A stretch of 64,000 bases of DNA. Origin: Paraburkholderia sp. FT54 (GTDB taxonomy: Bacteria; Pseudomonadota; Gammaproteobacteria; Burkholderiales; Burkholderiaceae). Position numbers and translations under genes: made by a program. The DNA lies in contig NZ_CP134197.1 of NCBI RefSeq assembly GCF_031585635.1, positions 62,001-126,000 of the forward strand. Reading direction: 5' to 3'. Shown here piece by piece: positions 1 to 8,874 of the stretch. The notes below the pieces were generated by a model. It was given only the letters and a program-made list of their open reading frames with translations, searched no databases and was not told the origin of the DNA. Each line of letters starts with the position of its first letter. The stretch's first letter is position 1.

Positions 1-875
1 AGGGCATCGTCAATCTCGTGGTGGATTCGGCCAGCATCGAGGTGAACCGCCGTGCGCGTCGCGCCAAGACAGACCGGCTTGACAGCGACAAGCTGCTGTC
101 GATGCTCATGCGCTATTACGCGGGCGAGCGGCGCGTGTGGGCGGTGGCACGCATTCCCACGCCCGAGCAGGAGGACGACCGGCGCCTGCACCGCGAGCTC
201 GAACGCCTGCGCAAAGAGCAGACCGCACACACCAACCGGATCCGCTCCCTGCTGGTACTGCACAACCTTCGGGTCCGGTCTGTCGGCGGCCGCATCTGGA
301 CGCACTGGTGGACCCGTCAGCGCGAGTTGCTGGCGCCCGGTCTGCGCGCCGAGATTGACCGCGAATGTGAGCGGCTCGTGCTGGTGCACAAGCAGATCCG
401 TCTGCTCGAAGTGCAGCAGGAGCGGCAGGTGCGCAGCGGCGCACATCCCGGCATGGCGCTGCTCGCACAGCTTGCCGGCATCGGTGCCGGCAGCGCGTGG
501 ACGCTCGTCAGGGAACTGTTCGGCTGGCGGCAGTTTCGCAACCGCCGCGAAGTGGCCGGCTGTCTGGGCCTGACGCCCACGCCGTACGCCAGCGGCACCA
601 GCGAGGTTGAACTCGGTATCAGCAAGGCGGGCAACCGGCGATGTCGCTGGCTGATGGTCGAGCTCGCCTGGAGCTGGCTGCGCCTGCAGCCCGGCAGCCA
701 GCTCAGCCACTGGTTCAACGAGCGCTTTGCCGGTACCGGCAAGCGGATGCGGCGCATCGGTATCGTCGCGCTCGCACGCCGTCTGGCGATCGCCCTGTGG
801 CGTTATCTCGAGCACGGCGAGATCCCCGCCGGTGCGCTACTCAAACCGCGCGACGTCAACACCGTGAGGGCCTGA
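1..875 (+). CDS. IS110-family transposase, 5' end outside window
   Basis: DEDD-type transposase of the IS110 family, which recombines a circular element guided by a structured non-coding RNA. The frame is open from the first bases of the window, so the start and part of the RuvC-like domain lie upstream. What is visible begins with the conserved stretch around KTDRLD, then a charged coiled-coil-like linker, then the C-terminal Transposase_20 domain with its GIGAGSA helix-hairpin-helix and the PYASGTS / SKAGN motifs. That SG serine is the expected nucleophile. A GTG at 18 could be read as a start, but the upstream codons continue the family sequence. No frameshift is seen. Family is clear; the exact IS is not recognised. 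Confidence 0.9.
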   Translation, partial: GIVNLVVDSASIEVNRRARRAKTDRLDSDKLLSMLMRYYAGERRVWAVARIPTPEQEDDRRLHRELERLRKEQTAHTNRIRSLLVLHNLRVRSVGGRIWTHWWTRQRELLAPGLRAEIDRECERLVLVHKQIRLLEVQQERQVRSGAHPGMALLAQLAGIGAGSAWTLVRELFGWRQFRNRREVAGCLGLTPTPYASGTSEVELGISKAGNRRCRWLMVELAWSWLRLQPGSQLSHWFNERFAGTGKRMRRIGIVALARRLAIALWRYLEHGEIPAGALLKPRDVNTVRA

Positions 876-1163
876 ATCACTGAATGACATCGGATGCAGC
901 AACAGCATGTAAAGGTCAACGCGCCCGGAACACGCTCGGGCTACCCATTGCGGGTGGCCGTTTCCCTAGATGGGGCGCGTCGGTAACAGGGTAGCGCCAG
1001 CGCTTCGCGCATGCGGCATGAGGTGACCGGCCTGTCAGGCCGGCACGGATAGAAGGTCGACCCGGCACTGACCGGTCAACAGACACCCTGACCTGAATGA
1101 CATTGACATGCCAAGGCTGCAACAAGGTGTACGCGATGAGCTTCGGTACCGTCCTTTACGCAA

Positions 1164-1228
1164 CGGTCTCTACGGCCGGCCTGCGCCTGGTCATGGTAGG
1201 TGACCGCGCAGGCCGGCCGTAGAGACCG
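1164..1228. repeat. Long perfect hairpin (23-bp arms, extended inside)
   Basis: Bases 1164-1186 are the exact reverse complement of 1206-1228. Inside, after a 2-nt bulge, 1189-1193 pairs with 1201-1205 and leaves a 7-nt loop, giving about 28 base pairs. No T-tract follows on either strand, so an ordinary intrinsic terminator is not the obvious reading. It may belong to the IS110 non-coding RNA or the element end, or be a chromosomal palindrome near the insertion. Confidence 0.85.
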
Positions 1229-1446
1229 GACAAGGAGGTTTACTTCGCATAACAGAATGTTTAGAACCGGGCTTGACTTTCAGCTCCCCATAGAAGGGCG
1301 TGTTCGCACCAACCGCAGTTGAGCGTATCCCGATTCGACAAACGGACGTCACGTTCGTCCCCTTTATCGACTTCGCACTCGTCGTCGATGGCCTCGGAAG
1401 ATTGAGGAAAGCGTTCAGCGATACCTCGGCGCGATTGAAACCGCAG

Positions 1447-1467
1447 ACCGGATTAGGAAAATCCGGT
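1447..1467 (-). terminator. Possible terminator after ligK
   Basis: An 8-bp perfect inverted repeat (ACCGGATT / AATCCGGT) with a 5-nt loop lies about 40 bases past the ligK stop on the minus strand. The following minus-strand bases are only weakly T-rich, so the call rests on position and stem. Confidence 0.35.
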
Positions 1468-1505
1468 TAAGTACTCCGCTGTTAACTCTGGCCGTGCCGA
1501 CTTCG

Positions 1506-2189
1506 TCAGTCGATGTAGCGCAGGCCGAGTTCCTTCAGAGGCTCGCGCATCTGGTACATGTCGAGACCGAGCACGCCTGACGCGAGCTTCGCACGCTTTT
1601 GAGCTTCGTTTGCCTCGCGTGCGCTAGCTTTTTCGAGCGTCTCCAGCCCCTTTGCGGAGGGGACTACGGCCACGCCATCCTGGTCGGCAACGATCACGTC
1701 ACCGGGCGTCACGAGCGCGCCCGCGCAAACGACGGGGATGTTGACCGAACCGAGCGTCGCCTTGATCGTCCCTTTCGACGAAATTGCCTTGCTCCAGACA
1801 GGGAAGCCCATCTCGGCGAGCACGCTCACGTCGCGCACACCGGCGTCGATGATGAGCGCACGCGCGCCGCGGGCCTGGAAGCTCGTCGCGAGCAGGTCGC
1901 CGAAATAGCCGTCGGTGCAGTCGGCCGTGACCGCGGCGACAACCACGTCGCCGGGCTGGATCTGCTCGGCAGCGACGTGCAGCATCCAGTTGTCGCCGGG
2001 ATGCAGCAACACCGTGACCGCCGTGCCCCATGCATGTGCGCTAGTGTAGATAGGCCGCATGTACGGCTTGAGGAGGCCCGTTCGGCCCATGGCCTCATGG
2101 ACGGTCGCGCTGCCGAGCGCGCCGAGACCATCCGCAATGCGGCTGTCCGCGCGCGTGATGTTGCGATAAACGACTCCCATTTCGTACAT
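1506..2189 (-). CDS. ligK: 4-carboxy-4-hydroxy-2-oxoadipate aldolase (LigK/RraA family)
   Basis: Class II pyruvate aldolase that splits 4-carboxy-4-hydroxy-2-oxoadipate into pyruvate and oxaloacetate, the last step of protocatechuate 4,5-cleavage and gallate degradation. The 227-residue length fits the family. The metal/pyruvate site is visible: GDLLATS near residues 97-103 and DAGVRD near 115-120, with Arg119 and Asp120 as ligands. An ATG at 2189 was chosen because AAGGA lies 8 bases upstream; a TTG at 2195 overlaps the ligJ stop. It follows ligJ directly, so coupled translation is likely. Related RraA-type proteins lack the pathway context found here. Confidence 0.9.
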   Translation of the reverse strand: MYEMGVVYRNITRADSRIADGLGALGSATVHEAMGRTGLLKPYMRPIYTSAHAWGTAVTVLLHPGDNWMLHVAAEQIQPGDVVVAAVTADCTDGYFGDLLATSFQARGARALIIDAGVRDVSVLAEMGFPVWSKAISSKGTIKATLGSVNIPVVCAGALVTPGDVIVADQDGVAVVPSAKGLETLEKASAREANEAQKRAKLASGVLGLDMYQMREPLKELGLRYID

Positions 2190-2191
2190 AT

Positions 2192-3217
2192 TCAACGTCC
2201 TTGTGCCTGGAGGGTGCTGTGCAGCCTTGGATAGACGCGCCGCGCGTTGCCTTCGTAGATTTTGTAGCGCTGTTCCGGGTTCATGTCCGCAGCTTCGACG
2301 TAGCGCTTCGTATCGTCGAAATAGTGGCCTGTCTCGGGATCGATGCCGCGCACCGCGCCGATCATCTCGCTCGCGAACATGATGTTATCCACGGGAATCA
2401 CGCGCGTGAGCAGGTCGATGCCGGGTTGGTGGTAGACGCAGGTGTCGAAGAAGATGTTGTTGAGCAGATGCTCCTGCAATGGCGGCTTCTTCATTTCCTG
2501 CGCAAGGCCGCGGAAGCGTCCCCAGTGATACGGCACCGCACCGCCGCCGTGCGGTATCACGAAGCGCAGCGTTGGAAAATCACGGAACAGGTCCGATGTG
2601 AGGCATTGCATGAATGCCGTCGTGTCCGCGTTCAGGTAATGCGCGCCGGTAGTGTGGAAGCACGCGTTGCAGCTCGTGCTCACATGGATCATCGCAGGGA
2701 TGTCGTACTCGACCATCTTCTCGTAGATCGGGTACCAGTAGCGGTCCGAGAGCGGTGGGCTCGTCCAGTGGCCGCCTGAAGGATCGGGATTCAGATTGAT
2801 CGCGACGTTGCCGTACTGCTCGACGCACTTCACGAGTTCGGGGATGCAGGTGCCGACATCCACACCGGGGCTCTGTGGCAGCATCGCTGCCGGAATAAAC
2901 TGCTCGGGAAAGAGCTGGCTCACACGGTAGCAAAGCTCATTGCAGATTGCGGCCCACGTGCTCGACACGCTGAAGTCGCCGATGTGGTGTGCCATGAAAC
3001 TCGCGCGCGGGCTAAACACGGTGAGATCCAGGCCGCGCTCGCGCATGAGGCGCAGCTGGTTGGTTTCGATCGACTCGCGCAGTTCGTCGTCGCCGATGTG
3101 CAGCCCGGACGCCTTGGGCATATCCGATGAATGGCCGATCGCGGCAATCTGGCGGTTGCGCCAGGTCTCCAGCGCCTTGGGGGCGGTTGTGTAGTGACCG
3201 TGTATGTCGATGATCAT
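2192..3217 (-). CDS. ligJ: 4-oxalomesaconate hydratase (amidohydrolase family)
   Basis: 341-residue amidohydrolase-superfamily protein that hydrates 4-oxalomesaconate to 4-carboxy-4-hydroxy-2-oxoadipate. It begins with the metal-binding HGH motif at residues 6-8. Further conserved histidines occur in MIHVST and in VIPHGGG, followed by an acidic C-terminal half typical of LigJ/GalB-type zinc hydratases. The start has a good AGGAG ribosome site. It sits between the transporter and ligK on the same strand, so its product is the substrate of its neighbour. A general amidohydrolase label would also fit, but length and context favour LigJ. Confidence 0.88.
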   Translation of the reverse strand: MIIDIHGHYTTAPKALETWRNRQIAAIGHSSDMPKASGLHIGDDELRESIETNQLRLMRERGLDLTVFSPRASFMAHHIGDFSVSSTWAAICNELCYRVSQLFPEQFIPAAMLPQSPGVDVGTCIPELVKCVEQYGNVAINLNPDPSGGHWTSPPLSDRYWYPIYEKMVEYDIPAMIHVSTSCNACFHTTGAHYLNADTTAFMQCLTSDLFRDFPTLRFVIPHGGGAVPYHWGRFRGLAQEMKKPPLQEHLLNNIFFDTCVYHQPGIDLLTRVIPVDNIMFASEMIGAVRGIDPETGHYFDDTKRYVEAADMNPEQRYKIYEGNARRVYPRLHSTLQAQGR

Positions 3218-3348
3218 CTAATTGCTCCTGGATTCGTATTCGGCGCGGTGGAGGAAGAACCGTCGCGCGCCGACTGATCTGCCGCGATAGCGGGCTGCGT
3301 TGCGAAATCGCTGGCTAACGCGAACCGCAACGCTACGGCCCGCAGTCT

Positions 3349-4650
3349 TCAACGAGGCAATGCGTTATCAGCGCGCATTTCGGGGATCGTGCTCCCGGCC
3401 TCCGGATCGGCAGACCCGGTGACGTCCGTTAGCACCCGCCCCCGCGTTTCGGGCAGCAGCAGCGCGGCCGTGACGACGAGCAGATACGAGACGCACGCGC
3501 ACAATCCCATCGCCGCCCCGAGTTCGAGCTTCGCGCTCAGTACGCCGACCATCGTCGGCATGACCGCGCCGATCGCACGGCCCGCGTTGCCGCACAGCCC
3601 TTGGGCAGAGGCACGGATGCGCGTCGGGAACAGTTCGGCGATGTAGGCGCCGGTGCCCGCAGCCGTGCCCGACTGCAGCGTGCCGAGCACGAAGCCGAGC
3701 ATGAGCGTGACCGGCAGAGTGATCGGCGCGAGCGTGTAGATCGCAACCGCGATGGCCTGCAGACACGCGATCACGATAAAGGTACGGCGTCGCCCAAAGC
3801 GGTCCGCCATCCAGCCGTTGAGGAACGCGCCGGCGAACGAACCGAGAATGTTGATCGCCAGATAGCCGCCGACGTTCGTGATCGACAGGTGCAGCGCGAG
3901 TTTCAGATACGCGGGCAACCACGTGATCATCACGTAGTTGCCGCCGTAGATGCCGAACGTCAGCAGGATCGCCTTGAGCGTGGTGGCACGCATCGGGCCG
4001 TCGAACACCGCCCAGATGCCCGGACGTTCGGCGGCGTGTTCGCGGCGCTCTTGTGCGAACAGCGGCGCTTCCTCGACATTGCGTCGAATCCACAGCACGA
4101 GCAGCGTCGGCAGGAGACCAATCGCGAACAGCACGCGCCAGGCGAGCGACGATTCGAGTGAGCTGAAAAGCAGTGTCGACAGCAGCACGGCCGCGCCGTA
4201 GCCGATCGCCCAGCCTGCCTGCAGCGAGCCTACCGCGCGGCCGCGCACCTGCGGACGGATCGTCTCGCTGATCAGCACCGCGCCCACGGCCCACTCACCA
4301 CCGAAGCCGAGGCCTTGTAGGCCGCGCGTGAGCATCAGTTGCCAGAACGAGTTCGTGAACGCGGACAGCACCGTGAACGCTGAAAACCATAAGATCGTGA
4401 TCTGCAGCACGCGCACGCGGCCGTAGCGATCCGCGAGAACGCCCGCGACCCAGCCGCCGAGGGACGCCATGATCAACACGGTCGTACCGAGCACACCCGC
4501 CTGACCACGCGTCATGCCCCACAGCGCGATCAAGGTTGGGATCGCGAGCGCGTACATCTGCGTGTCCATCGCATCGAGTCCCCAGCCGCTAAAGCACGCC
4601 CAATAGGTGCGCTTCTCGGACTTCGTCAACTCCGTGTACCACTTAAACAT
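3349..4650 (-). CDS. MFS transporter, aromatic-acid/H+ symporter type
   Basis: 433-residue major facilitator protein with about twelve hydrophobic segments. The cytoplasmic loop 2-3 motif (GVLADRYGRVR, residues 70-80) and the acidic TM1 pattern GLDAMD (residues 24-29) are as in aromatic acid/H+ symporters such as PcaK-like carriers. It probably imports gallate, protocatechuate or a related acid for the pathway encoded by ligJ and ligK. A GGGGAG site lies just before the start. The first 8 bases overlap the end of the upstream iclR gene, so the two are co-translated. The substrate is inferred from context only. Confidence 0.88.
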   Translation of the reverse strand: MFKWYTELTKSEKRTYWACFSGWGLDAMDTQMYALAIPTLIALWGMTRGQAGVLGTTVLIMASLGGWVAGVLADRYGRVRVLQITILWFSAFTVLSAFTNSFWQLMLTRGLQGLGFGGEWAVGAVLISETIRPQVRGRAVGSLQAGWAIGYGAAVLLSTLLFSSLESSLAWRVLFAIGLLPTLLVLWIRRNVEEAPLFAQERREHAAERPGIWAVFDGPMRATTLKAILLTFGIYGGNYVMITWLPAYLKLALHLSITNVGGYLAINILGSFAGAFLNGWMADRFGRRRTFIVIACLQAIAVAIYTLAPITLPVTLMLGFVLGTLQSGTAAGTGAYIAELFPTRIRASAQGLCGNAGRAIGAVMPTMVGVLSAKLELGAAMGLCACVSYLLVVTAALLLPETRGRVLTDVTGSADPEAGSTIPEMRADNALPR

Positions 4651-5503
4651 GCTTTTTCTCCCCCGCCTTGCCGGATGGCAAAGATCGTTTATCTTTTGAT
4701 TGATGCCGGACGCGCGTCGTTCGACCGGCCGTTCCTGCGCGTGGCTCCGCGCTCATGGCCGCGGCAGCCAGCAAGGGCGCAGCATCGCCGCCCAACGCCG
4801 CTGTCACGCGCGCCGCGAACTGCAGCAGCGACGGACGATACCGCTCCATTTCTTCGATGCCCATGCGCGCGGCCGGTCCCACGATGCCGAGCGCACCCAC
4901 CAGTTCCTGCCCGACGCGAAACACTGGCGCGGAAATACCGGCCGTCTCTGGATCGCGTTCGCCAATCGATAAATACACGCAGCGCGCACGGATCCCGTCG
5001 TAGGGTTCACCGCGCTTGCCCGAGAACGCGAGCAGCACGCGCCCGCCCGCGCCGCGGTCGAGTGGCTGCACGTCGCCCTGTTGGACCTCCGCCCGGATCG
5101 AATGGCGCGACGCAATACGATATAAGCACACGCGATGATCGCGCTCTCGGACGTGAAAAGAGACTGCCTCGCCCGACACCGCGCTCAGCTCTTTCATGGC
5201 GGGCAGCAGGATGTCGCGCAGATCGAAGCCGGCCTGGTAGACGGCACTCAAATGCAGCGCGGACGAGCCAATCCAGTAGCGGCCGTCTTCCAGCCGGGTC
5301 AGGAAACTGTGGTGACAGAGCGCCTGCGCGAGTCTCGACAACGTGCTCTTGTAGAGGCCCGTTCGCTCCGAAAGCTGCGTGAGCGTAAGGGGTTCGTCGT
5401 CAAGGCGAAATGCGAAGAGGATCGACGCCGCGCGATCGAGCACGTCAATGCCGCTGGGTGTCACGCCTTGCGGCGTGCGTGCGTTCTCACTGCTGCGGGC
5501 CAT
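4643..5503 (-). CDS. IclR-family transcriptional regulator
   Basis: 286-residue IclR-type regulator. Residues 15-75 form the winged helix-turn-helix (TLTQLSERTGLYKSTLSRL), and residues 90-255 the effector-binding domain with the usual GAGGRVLLAF and FRVGQELVGALGIVGP segments. It is the first gene of the leftward operon and overlaps the transporter start by 8 bases, so it likely controls its own operon in response to an aromatic acid. A perfect palindrome 16 bases upstream of the start is the probable operator. The C-terminal 30 residues are basic and low-complexity. Effector unknown. Confidence 0.92.
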   Translation of the reverse strand: MARSSENARTPQGVTPSGIDVLDRAASILFAFRLDDEPLTLTQLSERTGLYKSTLSRLAQALCHHSFLTRLEDGRYWIGSSALHLSAVYQAGFDLRDILLPAMKELSAVSGEAVSFHVRERDHRVCLYRIASRHSIRAEVQQGDVQPLDRGAGGRVLLAFSGKRGEPYDGIRARCVYLSIGERDPETAGISAPVFRVGQELVGALGIVGPAARMGIEEMERYRPSLLQFAARVTAALGGDAAPLLAAAAMSAEPRAGTAGRTTRVRHQSKDKRSLPSGKAGEKKHV

Positions 5504-5518
5504 GGGACTTTTCTTTTG

Positions 5519-5535
5519 GTTCTATCTGATAGAAC
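5519..5535. promoter_or_regulatory. Probable IclR operator (17-bp palindrome)
   Basis: GTTCTATC-T-GATAGAAC is a perfect 8+1+8 palindrome placed 16 bases before the iclR start. A further half-site, GATGGAAC at 5548-5555, repeats the right arm exactly 20 bases downstream, two helical turns away. Autoregulation by the adjacent IclR protein is the simplest reading. Confidence 0.6.
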
Positions 5536-5786
5536 TGCAATTCGTTGGATGGAACAAATGCTATTACACATAATTGACCAGTGTCAATCGCAAGCCATGT
5601 CCGCAACTGCGCGTGCCGGGGCCGGGTTTGGCAGAACAGGACAGATTGGCAGATGTGGGATCGCGCCACCGCACAGGCTTCGGCAACTATCAAGACAGTC
5701 CGCAATCGGCCGTTATCCCAATTGGCATCAGCAGGCGTCAAGACCTGCTGGCGAGATAACGGCAGAATAAGAACGGACCAACCAAC

Positions 5787-7370
5787 ATGCGGACTCCTTC
5801 GGTCGGTGAGCGAAGAAAGCTCACCCTTAATCAAAAACTTGCGTCGACGATCGTCGTTCTATGGATCGGGCTGTTGTCCATCGCGGTCGCGGGCATCTGG
5901 CAGACACGCGAGGCAATTCTGGCCGAGCGGCAACGGCAGCTCTCCGCACTGATCGATCAGGCGATGAGCGCGATCGGTCGTTTTCACGATGCTGCCGCGC
6001 GGCACGCGATGAGCGAGGCCGAAGCGAAGCAACAAGCTATCGCGGTGCTTGCATCGTTGCGATATGGGAAGGACGGATATATCACAGTGTGCGATTCCCA
6101 GGCCCTCATCGTCATCAACCCCCTCAAGCCGGAAATCACGGGCAAAAGCATGGCGGCGATGACCGATTCCAATGGCAAACGCTTTTACTCAGATCTCATC
6201 GACGCGGCCGGCAACCCGCAAGGCGGCTTCGTGAGCTACTACTGGCCGAAACCCGGTGGTGCCACCCCCATCGAGAAGCTCGCTTACGCCCGACGCTTCA
6301 GGGACTGGGACTGGAATTTGTTCACCGGTGCGTATATGGACGATATCCGGGATACGGTAGTTGACTGCGCGTTGCGGTGGATCGCCGGCATCGTCGTGTT
6401 GGGCAGCCTCGCTACGTTGGTTATGGCGCTTGCGCTGAGAAGCGCTCGGCGGTCGATCGGAGGGCAGATCGAATTCGCGGTAGAAACCGCTCACCGCGTC
6501 GCCCTGGGGGACCTTGCGGTTCACGTGCCGGTCGCCGACGGTGACTCTCGCAGCCTCATGTACGCATTGCACAAAATGCATGATGGTCTGGTGACCGCCC
6601 TGGTGGGCGTGCGCACGAGTGCCGAGAATATTGCGCTCGGCACCTCGGAGATCGCAGCGGGAAACGGCGATCTGTCGCGAAGGACTGAGCAGCAGGCCTC
6701 GGCGTTGCTCGAGACCGCGGCGAGCATGAACCAGATGACGGAGAATGTCAGGGGCAATGCCGAGAGTGCCACGTTTGCAGCCAATCTTGCAAACGACGCG
6801 GCGGGAATCGCAATGCGCGGCAGCAGCGTGATCAGCGAAGTGGTTCGGACCATGGATGCAATCACGGCGAGTTCGAAAAAGATCAACGAGATCACCGCCG
6901 TCATAGACGGTATCGCATTCCAGACCAACATCCTTGCGTTGAACGCTGCAGTGGAAGCGGCACGGGCGGGCGAACAGGGCCGCGGGTTTGCCGTCGTTGC
7001 CTCCGAGGTCCGCAGCCTCGCCCAGCGGTCGGCGACGGCTGCCAAAGAGATCAAGCAGTTGATCGAGGCATCTGCGTCCACCATCCAGCAAGGGGTCGGC
7101 CAGGTCTCCACAGCCGGGTCCACGATGGGGGAGATCGAGCGTGCGGTCCGGCAAGTCAATGACATTCTGCGGGAAATCAGCCACGCGTCGCAGGAACAAA
7201 GCGAGGGAATTCAGCAGGTGAACGTGGCCGTGAGTCAGATCGACAAGGTTACCCAGCAGAACGCTGCACTTGTCGAAGAGGCCGCTGCTGCGGGACAGTC
7301 GTTGAAAGACCAGGCGACGGCGCTGCGGGAGGTTATCGGTCGGTTTTCGTTGCCCGGGACGAAGGAGTAA
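5787..7370 (+). CDS. Methyl-accepting chemotaxis protein with single Cache domain
   Basis: 527-residue chemoreceptor. TM1 lies near residues 20-38, a periplasmic single-Cache type 2 sensor ([20 protein letters not shown]) near 40-185, TM2 near 188-212, then HAMP. The cytoplasmic signalling domain carries the invariant hairpin tip ([19 protein letters not shown], then [11 protein letters not shown]). It lacks a C-terminal CheR-docking pentapeptide and ends in LPGTKE, so its methylation would depend on other receptors. It is next to the aromatic-acid operon but in the opposite orientation. A link to sensing the same compounds is plausible but unproven. Stand-alone gene. Confidence 0.95.
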   Translation: MRTPSVGERRKLTLNQKLASTIVVLWIGLLSIAVAGIWQTREAILAERQRQLSALIDQAMSAIGRFHDAAARHAMSEAEAKQQAIAVLASLRYGKDGYITVCDSQALIVINPLKPEITGKSMAAMTDSNGKRFYSDLIDAAGNPQGGFVSYYWPKPGGATPIEKLAYARRFRDWDWNLFTGAYMDDIRDTVVDCALRWIAGIVVLGSLATLVMALALRSARRSIGGQIEFAVETAHRVALGDLAVHVPVADGDSRSLMYALHKMHDGLVTALVGVRTSAENIALGTSEIAAGNGDLSRRTEQQASALLETAASMNQMTENVRGNAESATFAANLANDAAGIAMRGSSVISEVVRTMDAITASSKKINEITAVIDGIAFQTNILALNAAVEAARAGEQGRGFAVVASEVRSLAQRSATAAKEIKQLIEASASTIQQGVGQVSTAGSTMGEIERAVRQVNDILREISHASQEQSEGIQQVNVAVSQIDKVTQQNAALVEEAAAAGQSLKDQATALREVIGRFSLPGTKE

Positions 7371-7739
7371 TGTAAAAGCAACGCGGCCGGTTGGTTCTTT
7401 CCGCGGGGACTGGCGATACAACGCGGCTGGGTGTGCCGTTGAGCGAAAGATGACCGCTGGTGACCATGGATCGGTGGCAGCAGCATGACCTGGCTTATCG
7501 GACTCTAACTAGCGTCCGCGGAGTCGAGTTCGCTAGATACCGGTCCGTAGGTCGGGCGAAAAACACTATCCGCCTCGAATTCCAGCTTGTCAGCCATCTT
7601 TCGAAATCGCTCGGAAGGAGTGCACACTGATAACGCTTCACTGTCGGAATGCCTCGAAGGAGGGGACCGCAGGGCGGCACAATGCGGCCGGAACTGTAGC
7701 GCTGTTGGGATCGGAATGTTCGCGCGGACCACTGGCGAT
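7371..7739. other. Intergenic region without a recognised gene
   Basis: About 370 bases between the chemoreceptor and a gene remnant. Short open frames exist on both strands, but none has a convincing start, ribosome site or family resemblance. Confidence 0.5.
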
Positions 7740-8064
7740 CCCGGCCCAATGATCATCAAAGGGCTTGTCGCCGTCCAGACAATTCGCTGGTGCGTCGTAG
7801 CGTGCCTTTTCGTCGCGCTGATCTGGGTGGTCGCGGCGCAATCGGCACATGGGTGCATCCTGGCGCATGGGCGTCGATGATCAGGTGCGCACAGAGCTAG
7901 TCACTTCCGGCCCTTTTGCCATGTCGCGCAACCCGATCTATCTCGGCATCAGGCTATCCGTATTCGGTCAGGTTCTGTTGGTTCAGACGTGGCCCGTTTT
8001 ACTGTGCTTTGTTGTGTGCGACATCCTCGCGCAAATCCAGGTACGACTACACAAAACCAAATAG
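7740..8064 (+). pseudogene. Remnant of an isoprenylcysteine carboxyl methyltransferase-family membrane protein
   Basis: The second half (7849-8064) reads MGASWRMGVD, then TELVTSGPFAMSRNPIYLG and a hydrophobic segment ending ILAQIQVRL. This is the conserved C-terminal core of the ICMT/PEMT-like methyltransferases common in bacteria. The preceding hydrophobic helix (TIRWCVVACLFVALIWVVAAQ) is in a different frame and joins near 7846, so a frameshift separates the two parts. The usual EE-rich tail is missing. The end overlaps the 3' end of the convergent amidohydrolase gene. It is read here as an inactive, truncated gene. Confidence 0.65.
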
Positions 8065-8874
8065 CTTTTCCGGATTCTCGACCAGGATCTGCCGCCTGAT
8101 TATTGGCGATGCCATCCACGCAGCCTGCGTCGCCGCGCTTGCCTGAGGCGCTGGCGTCGGCAGCATTGACGTATGCGGCCAGTCACTGCCCCACACGAGT
8201 CGGTCCGGCGCGACACTGATCCAGTACTGCGCGAGGACGTCGACATCCTGATATCCGTTAGCGGCTCCCACCAGCGAGTCGAGGTACGGCGCCGACAGTT
8301 TCAGCCACGCACGGCCCGCTCTTAGCCATTCGGTCACGAGGCCGCATGCAGGATGCGCCAATGCGTCGCGAAGCGGTAAGCGCGCAAAATGATCGAAAAC
8401 GAACGCAGTCGGCAAACGGTCGAGCAACGTGCGATGTTCCACGATCTGCGCTGCGGTCCAATGCAGTTGCAAATGCCAGCCGAGTGCATGCACCCGGTGC
8501 GCCAGCGCCTCGACCATGTCGAAGCGGGTCGGCGCATGATCCGGCGTATAGAGCGTGAAGCGGATGCCGCGGATCCCGCCCGCGTGCAGTGCTTCGAGCT
8601 GCGCATCGGTAACATCGGGCCGCACGGTCGCGATACCGCGTGCGCGATCGTGGCCGAGCTGGCGGATCGCATCCAGCGTGACCGCATTGTCGACGTCATA
8701 GTTGCGTGGCGTGACGACGACCGTGCGCGACGTGCCGAAATGCGGCTGCGCCCGCCGGTAATCGTCGACGGTTGCCGGAATGGACGACATGTCGTCGGCG
8801 GCGAGCGTCTCCTTGAAACGCGGATCGAAGATGTGGATGTGTGCGTCGCACGCGTTCGCGAACGCGTGGCTCAT
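8047..8874 (-). CDS. Amidohydrolase family protein (PDC lactonase / galactarolactone isomerase-like)
   Basis: 275-residue TIM-barrel amidohydrolase of the COG3618 type. It has the N-terminal metal motif DAHIHIFD, a central GIRGIRF segment, FDHFARL, and the C-terminal WGSDWPHT carrying the metal-binding aspartate. Relatives include 2-pyrone-4,6-dicarboxylate lactonase and sugar-lactone hydrolases; the substrate cannot be told from sequence. The start at 8874 forms an ATGA overlap with the stop of the threonine aldolase gene, so the two are translationally coupled. It is the last gene of the six-gene uptake/catabolism operon. A longer frame upstream only overlaps the aldolase gene and was rejected. 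Confidence 0.85.
   Translation of the reverse strand: MSHAFANACDAHIHIFDPRFKETLAADDMSSIPATVDDYRRAQPHFGTSRTVVVTPRNYDVDNAVTLDAIRQLGHDRARGIATVRPDVTDAQLEALHAGGIRGIRFTLYTPDHAPTRFDMVEALAHRVHALGWHLQLHWTAAQIVEHRTLLDRLPTAFVFDHFARLPLRDALAHPACGLVTEWLRAGRAWLKLSAPYLDSLVGAANGYQDVDVLAQYWISVAPDRLVWGSDWPHTSMLPTPAPQASAATQAAWMASPIIRRQILVENPEKLFGFV

Larger units (their letters stand above)
876..1505. other. Non-coding stretch downstream of the IS110 transposase
   Basis: About 630 bases without a credible gene. The first 370 are rich in short inverted repeats, for example an 8-bp stem at 1027-1034/1036-1043 and the long hairpin at 1164-1228. This could be the end of the IS110 element including its non-coding RNA, since IS1111-type members carry that RNA downstream of the transposase. 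The element boundary could not be fixed by eye. From about 1260 the sequence looks like ordinary intergenic DNA. Confidence 0.5.
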
